This document shows, in pieces, positions 22,301-33,694 of a DNA stretch of 64,000 nucleotides. The notes below the pieces were generated by a model. The model ran no database searches, had not been told where the DNA came from, and saw nothing but the letters and a program-made list of their open reading frames with translations. This DNA comes from Blumeriella jaapii (Eukaryota > Ascomycota > Leotiomycetes > Helotiales > Drepanopezizaceae). The translations under genes and the position numbers were made by a program. How positions within the stretch are numbered: the first letter of the stretch is position 1; the number at the start of each line of letters is the position of its first letter. The DNA lies in NCBI GenBank assembly GCA_009599575.1, contig VWND01000004.1:1232001-1296000 (forward strand), read 5' to 3'.

Positions 22301-23160
22301 AAATCGATTAACGGTTTGATTTAAAAAGCCAAACGAATATTTTCCAGTAAAATTTTAGCGAAATAAAATTCGGCTAAAAATTATTATCGTATAATTTAAA
22401 AAAGCTATTTTTTTTGCAATTAATCGATTTTAAATAATATAATAAAAAAAGATTCGTCGATTAAAGCGTTTAGTTTATATAATTATTAATTAATTTCGTA
22501 TAAAAAGGCTGAAAATACTTCGACTTTTGGTTTAAAAAACCAAAATAATAAATACAGCTGCTTTTATACGACGAAATATAACTGATAAAACGACGGTTTT
22601 GTAAAGTGGCGTTTTTAAATTAAATCTAAAACGGCCAATTAATAAATGCGTTAAAATAAGCAATTCGTACGGCAAAAATCTGAATTAAAATAAAAGATAT
22701 TCGTGGTTCAGTTAATATAAAAATTATATATTCGAAGCCAAAGCTTTTTTAAAATAAAATCGTATTTTTTTAATATTATAATAAAAGCTATAATTAATTC
22801 GGTATGGCCGGCGGTATTAATTTAAAAAAAAACTTAATAAGTAATATCGCCGTAAATAAAAGAGCGTCCGTTAACCACGGTAAATTTACGTGGATTAATA
22901 AATAAAACAAAAGTTAATTCGTAATATTACACGAAAAAATAATTAATAAAATTATCGGTAGCTTCGAAATCATTTAAAAAATAAGTTTTAATATATATAC
23001 TATTAATAGTTATAATATAAAATAATATTAAATATAATTTCGGAACGCCGTTAAAACAGATAGTTTCAATTTATTTTTTAAAGGTTTTTAATAATAATAA
23101 TTATTAGAAACAATCAGTTTTCCGATTTTTTTGCTTCGGCTTTAGCTTTTTTGATTTAAA
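22301..23160 (-). pseudogene. Gypsy-3A protease region
   Basis: Near 22963-22971 the minus strand reads YFLNDFEATDNFINYF. The retropepsin triad D-S-G has become D-F-E. In Gypsy-3B the same place still reads D-S-G, so the loss here followed the split of the copies. Confidence 0.85.
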
Positions 23161-24779
23161 AAAAGTCGGAGCAATTAGCAGCGCGGTGTTTATCGCTAGC
23201 ATATTATAAGCAAAGGTTATTAGCAAAAAAATAAGTTCGGCGCGCTAATTTTTCGGTATTATTTATTAGGCGTTTGTTTTTAGCTATATCGGCTGCGATT
23301 TATATAATTGTTTTGGTTTAAATGGCGTTAAGATTTATAAAATCGTTTTGAATAATGGTCGTAATAGCAGTTTTAAATAATAGTAATAGTAGTAGTATTA
23401 ATTAACGTCTAGCGGAGGGCAGCCATAACTCGGTCTGCCTTCCTAGGACCTCCCAGGGGGTACGGAGACGTGCTAAGCTAAGGATTTATATACAAAGTAC
23501 AACCCCGAAAGCAGTTCGTATTAGTACAGCTACTGCTGCTGTCGATTACGCAGTTTTAAATATAAAAGCAAAAGAAATGATTTTCGTATTACGGTTTTCG
23601 GTTTTATAATAATTAAAATTTAATTATCGAAAAACGGTATCGGTTTCGCGTATTTAAGCGTAAAAATTAATAAAATCGGTTTTTAAATCGAAAAGGTTAA
23701 TATAAAACAAGCGGATAATTATATTAAAATAAAAAGCTTCGCGCAAAATAGCGATAGCGGCTTCGTTATTAAACTTAATATAACTTTTAATTTTTAATTA
23801 AATAAAAAAAAAATAAATAGGAATTAATTGTTTTGCTTAAAAAATAAAATTTTTTTAAATGCATCTGCTTATTAATTAAAAACACCGAACGATTGTTAAA
23901 AAATTTGAATTATTTTTGTAATAATCAGATAGAAAAAAGTGTCGTTCGTACGTAAATCTTTTTGTAAAACGCTTTTGGCTGTATCGGAAAAGCGGGAAAA
24001 AAAGTAATTTATACGATTCTGTTCGGTCGCATACCAGTTTTGATTCAAACGGAGTTTTAGAATTATATTTTAAAAAAAAGTGATAAAATGCTTCGTAACG
24101 TTGCCGGTGCTATCCGAATTTATAAATTTATCGGGGTCGGAAAAAGCAAATGTTTTTTTTTTTGCGTTTAAAATGTTCGGTGTATTTTGATTAATAAAAA
24201 CTTGTTTTCGAAAATTAGTAAATTCGGCTTCGCGGTTTTGAATCACTTTTCTTTGAAAAGCTTTTTTTTTTTAATATTATACCGTCTGAATATTCAGCTT
24301 TTAAGCGAAATTATTCAGTTTGGCTTTAAGTAATATTATTATATCGTTTTATTTTACCGCGTAAACGAAGATATCGAGGATTTCTTGAAAGCAGGCTTTC
24401 GTATTAGCGATCAGAGCGGCGACGATTTGATCGGGATATTTAAAATGCTCTAAAATAAAGCAATTGAAAAGTTCCGATAATTTAAAAAATTCCGATATTT
24501 CGGTATTAGTGCCCGTTAAAAAAAAAGCGTGAAATATGTTTTGTTCCGGGATATAAGCAAAAGCAAAACAAGGTTTTTTAAATATAAGTTTTGTGTTAAA
24601 AGAAATTATCGTTTTTTGTGTCAGAAAAGGTTGTCGTTTCGTAGTTTCGTATAAAAAATCGTAGAAGTCGTTGTCGCGATAAAATTGATTTTTTATATAC
24701 GCAAAAGCAAAACAAAGTTGGCAGGCTTTTTCAGCTCGAAAGCTAAAATAAAAATGTTAAAAAGGTTTGGTAATTAATA
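23161..24779 (-). pseudogene. Gypsy-3A gag with zinc knuckle and leader
   Basis: At 23172-23214 the minus strand reads C-L-stop-Y-ASDKHRAANC, a CX2CX4HX4C knuckle whose second Cys is Tyr. Upstream lies a degraded capsid, interrupted by the retroposon at 23380-23549. The gag start lies near 24700 by comparison with 58727 in Gypsy-3B. Confidence 0.8.
23380..23549 (-). mobile_element. Non-LTR retroposon insertion A (170 bp, 5' truncated)
   Basis: On the minus strand it runs from AATCGACAGCAGC to a tail of TAC/TAT triplets. It is flanked by the 13-bp duplication GCAGTTTTAAATA (23367-23379 and 23550-23562). Gypsy-3B has the uninterrupted site near 57535-57550 (ACAGTTTTGAATA). It is homologous to 35786-35981 but starts about 30 bases later at its 5' end. 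Variable 5' ends, a simple-sequence 3' tail and a long duplication are the marks of target-primed reverse transcription. It is a SINE or the 3' end of a LINE. Confidence 0.9.
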
Positions 24780-24954
24780 TGTTAAAAAATGCGAACGAGC
24801 AAAAGGTTCGTAGGTGATTTGCATTAATTACGGGGTTTCTAAATTAAAAATGCCGCGAAATCTAAAATACAATGTGTGCGGGCTCCGATATTACGTAATA
24901 ACAACGTGACCTTCGGACCACGTAACCAACGAACTGACGTCTTATCCCTTCATA
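24780..24954 (-). repeat. Gypsy-3A 5' LTR (175 bp)
   Basis: It starts TGTTAAAAAATGCG; many G-to-A changes relative to the partner lie in its inner (left) half. It ends CCCTTCATA, a mutated CCCTTCACA, next to TAATA. Confidence 0.93.
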
Positions 24955-26169
24955 TAATACGCCCAAATAAAATCTAGCTTAATAAATATTTTAGCTTTTT
25001 TCAAACGATTTAAAGTTTCGCTTATAAAAGATAAAAAAATTCGATTTTTAACCGTAATTGCGTTTAAACCTTTATAATCGACGCATAATCGTAAATTTCC
25101 GTTTTTTTTCGGTATAAACATTACCGGTGCGCCGGCAAAGCTAATAAATCTCTTTATTCAGCTTTTTTCAAATTCGAATCGAAATATTCGCGCAATTCGA
25201 TAAATTCAAATTCCGACAAAAAGTAAATTAATTTCTAAAAAAAAAAAATTCTTTCCGCGAAGTCTATTCGATGCTTTATAAAATAATAAAAAGCTAAAAT
25301 AACCGCGGCGGTATCGTTAAATACGTCGGCGTAATCGTCGTATTTAAAAAGTAATTAATACTGTTTTTTAATAGCTTTTTTTAAAACGATACAAAACGCT
25401 TGTTTTTTTTTGAATTCTTTTTTAAAACGTTTAATTATAACGAAATTAAATTATAAGCGTTCGATTAAATATCGCCACGACTTAGCTCGAAAACTTATAA
25501 CAAAATCGATATTTCGCAACCAAAAAAACCTTAAAATAAATAAAACTCTTAGAATATTTATATCGCAAGCCACGAAATCGCTTTATATTTTTTTAAATGT
25601 TTTATAATTATTAATAGCGCGAATAAATTACGTATGCGTATCGTAAATAATTACTTTTTTTCTTTTAACCGTAAATAAATTAATACGTTTTTAAATTAGT
25701 TTTTATTTATATTTAATTAATAACTTTTAAATTACGCAGTTTTTTTCCACGCCGCAATCGATAAAAGTTTATTTCGTACGAGTTTCGCTTTTAACTTTTT
25801 TAATTTCGATTAAAATTATTATTTTTTGCTTTTCTTTTTCGCTCGATTTTATTAGCAGCGACGAAATTAAAATCGAACGAAAGCTTTTCCCGAATTTTTA
25901 AATTTACTAATTTCGAAGCAGTTTAAAGCTATATGTTTTTTTTTATTGCATTTATAATATTCGATTTTTAAATAATTGGCTATGCGATGCTCTGCTTTTT
26001 AACAGCGACTGCATTTCGAAAAATAAAAAAAGTCGTTAAAAGTTTTAGAATTTTAAAAGATTTTGTTAAAATTATCGTCTTTTCGCTTTCGTTTTTCTTT
26101 TTATAACGTATTTTCGAATCGAAAACGGTATATATCTGTTTTAATCCTTAAGTTTTAATCGTAAATATA

Positions 26170-26202
<33 letters not shown>

Positions 26203-27490
26203 GTTCGTTTCGTCGTTTATTATTTTTCGTTTCGTCGTTAATAACTTTATTAGCACTTTCGATACGACGAGCGATTAATACTAATTTTTCGTGCGAATTT
26301 ATAATTGCAATATTGCTTCGTTCAATAATTTCTTTTCGAAAAGTAAATCGGAGTTTTGCGAAAAGCATCTTTTTTTTAGTCGCATCGTTTATTATTTGCA
26401 ACTGCTATTCGAAATTATTCAAATAAACAACGAAATCGTTAATTAATTTATGCTTTTTTTGCTTCGCTTTATCGTATAAATTCGAAGCCGCGATTTCTCG
26501 ATTTTCCGTATTTATCAAAAAGTTTAATATTTATTTTTTAAAATCGTTCCATATAATTCGAATATTCGTAAAACGTCGTTCGTATCCGGTTTATTTTCTT
26601 TTTATTTTATCGTCGAAAACTAAAACATAAACGTTAATTTTCTTTTGATTAATATAAAATATTACCTTTTATTTTAGCGGAAACTTCGCTTTGCACGCCG
26701 AATAGAAAATTAAACTTTTTCAGTATTTTTCCTTCGATATATTAAAAAGTCTTTTATTTTTAATATCCTTCGGCTCGAATTCGCTGTATTTTTTACAAAA
26801 AATATAATATATTTAAAAAAAATGCTAAATCGTTTCTAATAAGTATTATTATCGTAATATTCCGAAAATATTTTATAATAATCGCCGGCTTAAATTATTT
26901 TCTGTTTTTTCTTAATTAAAACGATATTAAAAAATATAAAAACCTTTTTTTCGATATTTTCGAAAGCGTTAAGTTCTTGTTGGAATTATTTAACTTTTTT
27001 TCGAAATTTGTTTCAGCGTTTTTTGATTTTTTCGAATCTTTTAATTATTTCGTAAATCTTTTTCTTAATTTTTTTCTGTTTTACTTTAGCTCGTATCTCT
27101 TTTACTCTTTTACGTTCATCGTTTTTTTTTTGTTCGGCGCGAATTCGTTTATCAGCCAAATAAATTAAAGTTTCGGTGGAAAATCCTTCCGAATCGCTTT
27201 AAGCGTGGCTTCTTTTAATAATTTCTTAAATAAAAAAAATTAAAAATCCTCGCGCCCTGGTGATAAGGTATTTTCGACCCTTAGTAAAACTGGTAACGTC
27301 AAAGGAAATAATAATACGAAATCTTTCTAAGCAGCCGAAAGCGCTGAATCTTTTTAAATAGCTGAAAATGCTTGTTCGCTGCGAATGCGAAAAGCTATAA
27401 TATCGATAATAACGATATAAATATAATAATATAATAAAAAGTTGTTTTAATAATATCGAACTGCCGTTTCGATAAATAAAAAAATCAAAA
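24955..27490 (-). pseudogene. Gypsy-1 copy 0, right piece: RT start, protease, gag
   Basis: This is collinear with 8905-11437 of copy 1. The polymerase N terminus lies at 24960-25150, a D-C-G protease near 25760, and zinc knuckles at 25940-26016 (CSRC, then HRIANY with the last Cys lost). Gag helices include NDATKKKMLFAKLRFTFRK (26401-26141). A 29-base T run at 26172-26200 corresponds to a shorter tract in copy 1. Gag starts near 27290. Confidence 0.9.
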
Positions 27491-27903
27491 TATAAAAATT
27501 AAAAAGCAGAATAATATTAGTTTAAATAATAAAACTCAAATAAAATTGGGTTAATAATCAAACTAATTTTTATCTTTTATATTTTTAATAAAAAGCGCTT
27601 ATAAATACAAAAAAAAAATGGAGCCCTCGAAAAAAGTAATTCTTAAAAAACCAAGCGAATCTCATTTAATATGCTTTTCTAGCCTTTATCCCGACCTTTT
27701 CTTAATTCTTTTTAATATAATCTTAATAACTGGGTTTTTAGCAATCACTTTTATAAAATGTTTTACCTAAATATTATCTCCAGCCTTTATAATACTATCC
27801 GGCCCCTACGGCCTATCCGCAGAAAGTACTATTCGAGGATTGGTAGAAAACAGAGGGTCTTGGCGGATCACCTGACTTATACACGTGATATTGGTTCCTG
27901 ACA
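27491..27903 (-). repeat. Gypsy-1 copy 0, 5' LTR (413 bp)
   Basis: It ends GTTCCTGACA at 27903 and has CACGTG at 27882-27887. Its length equals that of the copy 1 5' LTR. The element's flank beyond is ATTAATACAG. Confidence 0.93.
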
Positions 27904-28052
27904 ATTAATACAGCGGCAAACGGCTTTTTCAAACGAAAACGTTTTTATTCGTTTAATTTCGCTAAATAAAACGAATAAAATATCGACGAATAAATCGCTA
28001 ACAAAATCGGCTGCTTTGCTATTTGCGTTTTAGATTTTACAAAACCAAAACT

Positions 28053-28085
28053 ATTCGCGTTGTTATTTCGGCTGGCACCGCGAAT
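28053..28085 (+). repeat. 33-bp imperfect palindrome, site 1
   Basis: It begins ATTCGCG and ends CACCGCGAAT, so the ends are inverted copies. The centre resembles TTATCGAAATTGG. Other sites: 28116, 31355, 44984, 51505 and 62294, each exactly 33 bp. Confidence 0.7.
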
Positions 28086-28115
28086 AAAAAATATTAATTT
28101 TCGGGCCGAAAAAGC

Positions 28116-28148
28116 ATTCGCGTTATCATTTCGGCTAGCACCGCGAAT
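28116..28148 (+). repeat. 33-bp imperfect palindrome, site 2
   Basis: A near-identical copy 63 bases after site 1, in the same orientation: starts ATTCGCGTTATC and ends GCACCGCGAAT. Confidence 0.7.
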
Positions 28149-28389
28149 AAATTTAATCGAAAACGATCGGAATAAGCCGATTAACGACAAAAATAAATTT
28201 TTAATCGATAACTACGAAACCGAAGATTTTTATTTAATTATATATGATTTAATTATTTTATTTAAATAATTTAGCGTATTAAATTATTAATTTAAATTAT
28301 TTAAAAATTAAGCTTTCGATTATATTTTAGCCGACAAAAAGTTATATAAAATAAAAAATATTATATATTAAAAACGCTTAATAATAAAT

Positions 28390-29740
28390 AATAAAGCCGA
28401 AAAATTTTAAATTATAAAAAAAACTTACGAAAAAATGTTTTATAAAAAAGCTAAAATTATTTATTACCGAATTAAAAACGATTTCTAATAAAAAAAATGC
28501 TTCGAAGATTGTAAAACTTTCGTTAAAAGCTGCATTTTTTGTTAAAAACGAAAGCTTGGCCGAAAAAAAAATTTATTATATCCGACGTGGTTTTTTAAAA
28601 TTTAAAAAAAAATTAATTTCGACGTTATACGCGTATCGATTACCGACCGCGAATATACGTGCTTTGTATTCGTTATCGACGATTTATTTAGATAGCTTGA
28701 AAAGCGATTTTTCCGAAACGCTATTTCCGAAGTTATAACGATTTTTTTTTTAAAAAAACGTTGTATATCGATACGATTTATTTAACAAATTAAACGTCGA
28801 TAATAAACTTAAAAATAAAAGCGTTGTCGAAACTTCTATAAAAAAATACGGCATTCAGCGTATTTAAATTTTAGTTTACAATTCGAAAAGCAACGGATCC
28901 GTTAAACGAAATTATAAGAATATTTTCGACGGCTTTTTAAAAGCTATTCGAAAAAACTATAAGCATTGGTCGTGTAACGGCCCGGCCATTCGGCTGTTCG
29001 GCTTTCGGCTGTTCAGCCTTCCGTTACAGTTCTGGCGTAGCGCCAGGGACAGGGGGTTCTACAGTGTATATAGTTCGCCCCGAGGTTCCTTCCTTTCAGC
29101 TCTCTGTCTGTATCTTAAGGGAAATATATGAGGTTCGTTACAGGTCGCGGAAATTTTCGGAAATGCTTTTTGCTATACGCATATATATATACGCTTTTAT
29201 TAAAATAATTTTATTTTTTATTTAATACGGCAAAAACGCTCGATTGCTTTTGGAAACAAAATGGCTTGTGTAAAAGTTTTATAACGTGGTTAAAATAATA
29301 ACGAACGCAGATTTATTAGCAATAAAATTTAAACAGTTAAATTACCGCGATATAAATATAAAAAAGATAATTTTTAAAAAAACAAAATGTAAAAAAGCAA
29401 TTAAAAAAGTTTGAAATAAAATTAAGAATTTAAAAAAAACGTTAATCAAAAAAAAAGATTTGATTTTAATTTACGACGTTCAGCGCGTTATTAACAAATC
29501 GGCCGATATTAAACTTAATCATAAATAGCTCGGATTTTGCGAAGTATACGAGGCCGAGTTAAATAAAAGTTATTATAAGCTTACGAAAGTCGATAAAACA
29601 AAACTAAAAAAAACGTTCGCCGCCAACCGGTTAAAACGATTTTATAAAAAAAACTAGCAAATTTACTTTTTAAATTTTGATTTAAATAATAATTCCGAGT
29701 TTAGCGATTTCGACGACGATTTCGATTAAAGCGATTATAC
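28390..29740 (+). pseudogene. Gypsy-type integrase with solo LTR inside
   Basis: The zinc-binding N terminus reads IIKKTYEKMFYKKA, ITELK-type spacing, then CFEDCKTFVKSCIFC, matching the H-H-C-C module. The core begins near YRLPTANIRALYSLS. After the solo LTR come SYYKLTKVDKTKLKK, TFAANRLKRFY and an acidic tail (SEFSDFDDDFD), typical of the C-terminal module (...LAEVDGTPLKR...AGNRLKRF). It is split by the 170-bp LTR at 28973 and has many stops. It lacks an obvious chromodomain. Confidence 0.85.
28973..29142. mobile_element. Solo LTR (170 bp), unmutated
   Basis: The ends are TGTAACGGCC and GGTTCGTTACA, flanked by the 5-bp duplication GGTCG (28968-28972 and 29143-29147). It is GC-rich with no sign of RIP in a heavily mutated host element. 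It contains short phrases repeated in tandem (CGGCTGTTCGGCTTTCGGC). It represents an LTR family with no other copy here, reduced to one LTR by recombination. Confidence 0.93.
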
Positions 29741-29749
29741 TTCTGAAAA

Positions 29750-30390
29750 ATTTTTTTTTTTTGGAAAAATCTGGCATCAACAGAATAATAACGCTGCTAT
29801 TGAAAACACGATTTAAGTCGTGATTTCACTTATAACCGAGAAAAAGAAAAGTGTATATAAAATTGTTTATTAACTGTTTTATTATTTTTATTATTTATTG
29901 TTTTTTTTTATTATATTTTGTTTTATTGTTTTTGTTTTACTTTGCTTATATATAATTTAATTATTTTGTTTTATATATATTGTTTATTTTTATGATTTTT
30001 TTTATATTATTTAAAATATTTATCATATTTTTTTTTGTTTGATTATACTTTTGTTTATTAAAACAAAAGTTTTGTATATGTTTAAGCCGCATATCTGATA
30101 TATTTATATTATTCGCATATTTTACGAAAACTATTTTTTATATATTTTATTATTTGCTATTTTTTATATTATTTTTTTTTTTCGTTGTTTTGGACGGATG
30201 TTTGCCTAAACAATTATAATTTATTAAAAAAACAATATACGAATTTCCGTAACTTTTAAATACAAATACTTTACAATTTTCGTATTTTTTTTAATTACTT
30301 TTTAATAAATATAATACATTTTTTTAATTAACAAATTTATCGATATTATATCGTTTTTTAAGCAAAGCGTTATTAAACTTAGCAAATTTA
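29750..30390. other. AT-rich spacer between integrase and downstream frame
   Basis: Low-complexity T-rich sequence with no frame. It holds a 16-bp near-palindrome at 29807-29822 (CACGATTTAAGTCGTG; perfect if one T was C). I see no LTR, tRNA or promoter motif that I would defend. Confidence 0.6.
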
Positions 30391-30399
30391 TTTTTAATT

Positions 30400-33300
30400 T
30401 ATTTTAAAACGGAATTATTATAGGCATTTTTTTCGAATTTAAGCAGACATATAATATCGCTATTTTAAATTAATAAATAATATTCGTAAAAACATTTATA
30501 AAATAACTCGATATAATAATTAAAAACGTTAACGAATTTTTATTCGATTACGAAAGCTTCGTTAAAACTGAATTCGTTCGCAAAAGCTTTAATTACGATA
30601 AATTCCTGTTGAATTACGATAACGCTAAAAGCTTTCGCCGAAATAAAAAAAGCTCGAAATAATAAAAAAAAAATAACATATCGAGTTTTGCGTTTTTTGC
30701 TAAATCAACGAGAAAAAAATATTTAAAAATACGTTTTTAATAAAATTACCGGTGTTATTTTATTTCGGCATTTCGCTTGTTTTTTCGAAACTATTACCTT
30801 TATTAAAAAAAAAGTTTGGATACTAAACGCTTATATTTTTAAAGCGCAAGCTTTAAAAGCTAATAATTTAAGGATCCGCAGATTTATAAGGTTTTTTACA
30901 GCTGTTTGCAAACTGATCGACGACGCTATGCAATCGCTAAAAAGAATTTTAATCGGCTGCGAAATCTTAAATTTAACTTTTTTTTAAAACAAAAAATTGA
31001 GCGTCGCTAAATGCGGCATTTTTATATCGAAAAAAAAAACGACGCTATTTCGATATTTCAAATTTACGACCACGAAAAAAACGAAAAAGCCAATATTATT
31101 TTCGTTTAATTCGAAAAAATATACGCGGTAGCAACTAATATTTCTAAAGCAGCTAAAACAATTCGGCGATTTTTATTTTTAATTATCGAAAACGAATCCG
31201 AGAACGAAATTAAAAGCGTAATAATAAATAATCGATTATTCGAATAGAAAAAATTTATTATATTTGTAAAAACTATTCCGAAGAAAATAAAAACAAAAAA
31301 CGTAAAAAAGCGCGCCGATATTTTCGAAACTTTTTTTATTCGAAAAAAAAAACTATTCGCGTCGCTAGCAAAAAAGACACCGCGAATGAAAACAGCCGGA
31401 AATCGACGCCGAGCTATAGCTTTAAAATTAATTAATAAAAAACGCGACGATTTTACAAAATCAAATTCAAAAGATTTTAGTATTTCGAAAAAAAAAATCT
31501 GAACGATTTTGATTTTGATTTTTCGAAATTAAATACGCAAACGCTAAAAACGTTTATTGCGTTTAAAAACGTTGTACTATTTTCGCTAATATTTCAGATT
31601 TTAATAAAAGTATTTAAAATTTCGATTATTATACGATTCGATCGAAAAAGCTTAAAAAAAAATATCGAAATTATCGCGGAAAAAATCACGCAAAAAACGC
31701 AAAATTAAATTATTTTATTTAAAATTTTCGTTTTCGACGACGCTACGATTCAGAAATTTTACCTCGATACTTTTACGTAAAAACTAAATAAATCCGTCAG
31801 CTTTTTTTTTTTGTTTCGAACGAAAACTAAATTAAGTTTTTTTCGGAAAATTGCAAATATAATACGTTAAAACAAATAAAAAAAACTTTTGAAAACAGTG
31901 ATCCGTTTTTATTCGAGCTTTTTTTCATTAAGAAACTTCGATTTTTTAATTTCGTTTTTACGAATAATATTAACGCTAAAAAAAACGGCAAGTTATGCTA
32001 TTTTTATATGCGTTATTACGCGGCGTATTGCGATTTAATTATAAAAAAAATCGATATTATCGGCTTCGTTAATCGATTCGCTGTTATTAAAAATTCGGAT
32101 TACGACGTATTCGAAATTGATTTTAATAATCAATTTATATTTCGACGAAAAATTGCAAAAACTATTAAAACGCGTGCTAAAGCTTATTTGGGCTACGTAA
32201 ATTTTAAAACAGATTTTAAAGCTTTTAACGCGATTATAAAATTCGATTAAAACAAAAAAAAATAAAAGCAACGAATATTTCCAAAAGCCGATTTTTTTGG
32301 CTTTTCGACCGAAAGTATATTTTAAAATTTATTTTAATTAAACTGCGAATTCGTTAATTACGTAAAGTTTTACAACGGAAAAAACAAACTATTATTATAT
32401 TTTATAAAAAAAAAATTATATATAAATACTATTTTCGATTAATTAAAACCTAAAAAGCGCTTATAGCTTTTTTCGCTAATAAATTTTACAATTTTATTTA
32501 ATAAGCTTTCAAAATGCATTCCGGCTTTTATTTCGCTGTTTTAATTATTCGAAACTTCGGAAACTGCTGCTTCGTAGTTTATTTTAACGTTCCGATCGCT
32601 TTAAGTTTCGTTTGCTCCGATCGTATTATAATTACAAAATTCGATATCGCCGATTTTTAAAAAAAAGGAAAAATCGAAAATTTTACCGACGCCATCTTCG
32701 ATTGCTACGTTTTGCTTGTATTCGCATACAATTCGGAAATAATCGAAGTTTATTTACAATTATATTACGACGCTAAGCTAATTAAAACTATTTAAAAAAG
32801 CCTAGCTTTTTTGTATTTCAGCGCGTTTAAAATAGTAGCTTTAGTTATTTTATCGGACTACGAAACCGAAGGCTACGAAATAAAAAATAAAATGATTTTT
32901 ATTAATTTTTCGATTAAGCAAAAAGTTTTCGTTAAATTTAAAACCTAAAAAACCGACGGCGCGATATTGATTTATTCGAACAATTATACGGCGTAAAAAT
33001 ATAAAAATTATTTCGAAAACGACGCTTCGATAAACAATCTGATATTATTTATATTGCGACGAAAGCAATTATAGCATTTTCGGTAGTTTCGATTGCAAAC
33101 GATTATTTTCGAATTATTCCGTGGAATAGTGTTTTTTATAAGCTTCGAAGCTTTTTCGGAAGTATTCGTCGGTAAACAGCCGTGGTCCGACCTATTAATT
33201 TTACGCGAAGCAAAAGCGTTAATTAGTTTTAATTACGACGAACTAATCGATTACTTTTACGATTTTAATATAAAACTTTTCAGCGCTTTTGCATAGCGTG

Positions 33301-33650
33301 GAACTACGTTTAAAAACTGAAATTTATTATTTACGAAAAAAAGTCGTAAAAGGTTTTCGTCGCCGCGACGTTTAATAATATTATCGACGAAAAAGCTATT
33401 AAAACGTTTGTAAATCAAAACGATATTTCGACTAACGCTTTATCAAGCTATTTTTTAAAAAAGCAAAGTGAATAAAATAATTTATACGATAAGCGAAACG
33501 CTATTTTTCTATAAGAGCTAATAGCAAAAAAGTCAAAAACGGGTTAGAAAATTCAAAAAGTATAAGATTAAAAAGTTCGGTTTTTAATTGATTAGTTTTT
33601 TAAATTATATAAGATAAATTAAATTGCATTTATTAAAGTTATGTTTTTTT
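30400..33650 (+). pseudogene. Unrecognised ~1,000-codon frame downstream of integrase
   Basis: Plus-strand remnants are continuous apart from mutation-type stops and a few frame slips at A/T homopolymers (near 30985, 31485, 31870, 32600). Readable stretches include GVILFRHFACFFETITFI, MRHFYIEKKNDAISIF, VIKNSDYDVFEIDFNNQFIF, KTIKTRAKAYLGYVNFKTDF, KQPWSDLLILREAKALISF and KTFVNQNDISTNALSSYF. The longest clean frames are 32008-32250 and 33093-33296. Composition is charged with aromatic residues; I see no transposase, polymerase or membrane signature. It could be an extra gene of the element or a captured gene. I do not recognise it. Confidence 0.55.
31355..31387 (+). repeat. 33-bp imperfect palindrome, site 3
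   Basis: Starts ATTCGCGTCGCTAGC and ends GACACCGCGAAT; lies inside the unrecognised frame. Confidence 0.65.
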
Positions 33651-33655
33651 TTGGT

Positions 33656-33675
33656 CGTAGTCAGAAACGACTACG
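33656..33675. other. Hairpin at the end of the unrecognised frame
   Basis: CGTAGTC (33656-33662) and its exact complement GACTACG (33669-33675) are separated by 6 bases, 20 bases before the LTR. It could fold in RNA near the 3' end; role unknown. Confidence 0.55.
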
Positions 33676-33694
33676 TATATTATTTAAAACAGAA

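Larger units (their letters stand above)
18739..24954 (-). mobile_element. Gypsy-3A: chromovirus with short LTRs inside Gypsy-1 copy 0
   Basis: The LTRs are 175 bp each (18739-18913, 24780-24954), flanked by TAATA at 18734-18738 and 24955-24959. The empty site is visible in copy 1 as GGTGGTACGCCC. Minus-strand order: gag and one zinc knuckle, protease, reverse transcriptase, RNase H, integrase, GPY/F module, chromodomain. Length is 6.2 kb including a 183-bp retroposon-plus-duplication at 23380-23562. The paralogue Gypsy-3B (52939-58927) confirms every boundary. Confidence 0.95.
504..27903 (-). mobile_element. Gypsy-1 copy 0: Ty3/gypsy chromovirus split into three pieces
   Basis: The minus-strand element consists of 504-1755, 15550-18738 and 24955-27903. 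The pieces align collinearly with the uninterrupted copy 1 at 4494-11850, which fixes every junction. Gypsy-2 interrupts it after TAGCG and Gypsy-3A after TAATA, and both 5-bp words recur on the far side. Order on the minus strand is LTR, gag, protease, reverse transcriptase, RNase H, integrase, chromodomain, 3' region, LTR. It is more heavily C-to-T/G-to-A mutated than copy 1 and so is probably the older copy. Its right end (27903) is clear; the left end is blurred, and no flanking duplication of the whole element is visible (right flank ATTAA). Confidence 0.88.

Noticed and set aside
28556..28738. Independent small gene of 60 codons
   Set aside because: It is the integrase core start of the surrounding gypsy element, in frame with the zinc-binding module upstream.
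30400..33650. DUF3435/Crypton recombinase, hAT or LINE identity for the unknown frame
   Set aside because: I found none of the diagnostic motifs (R-H-R-Y, hAT C-terminal block, YxDD, endonuclease).
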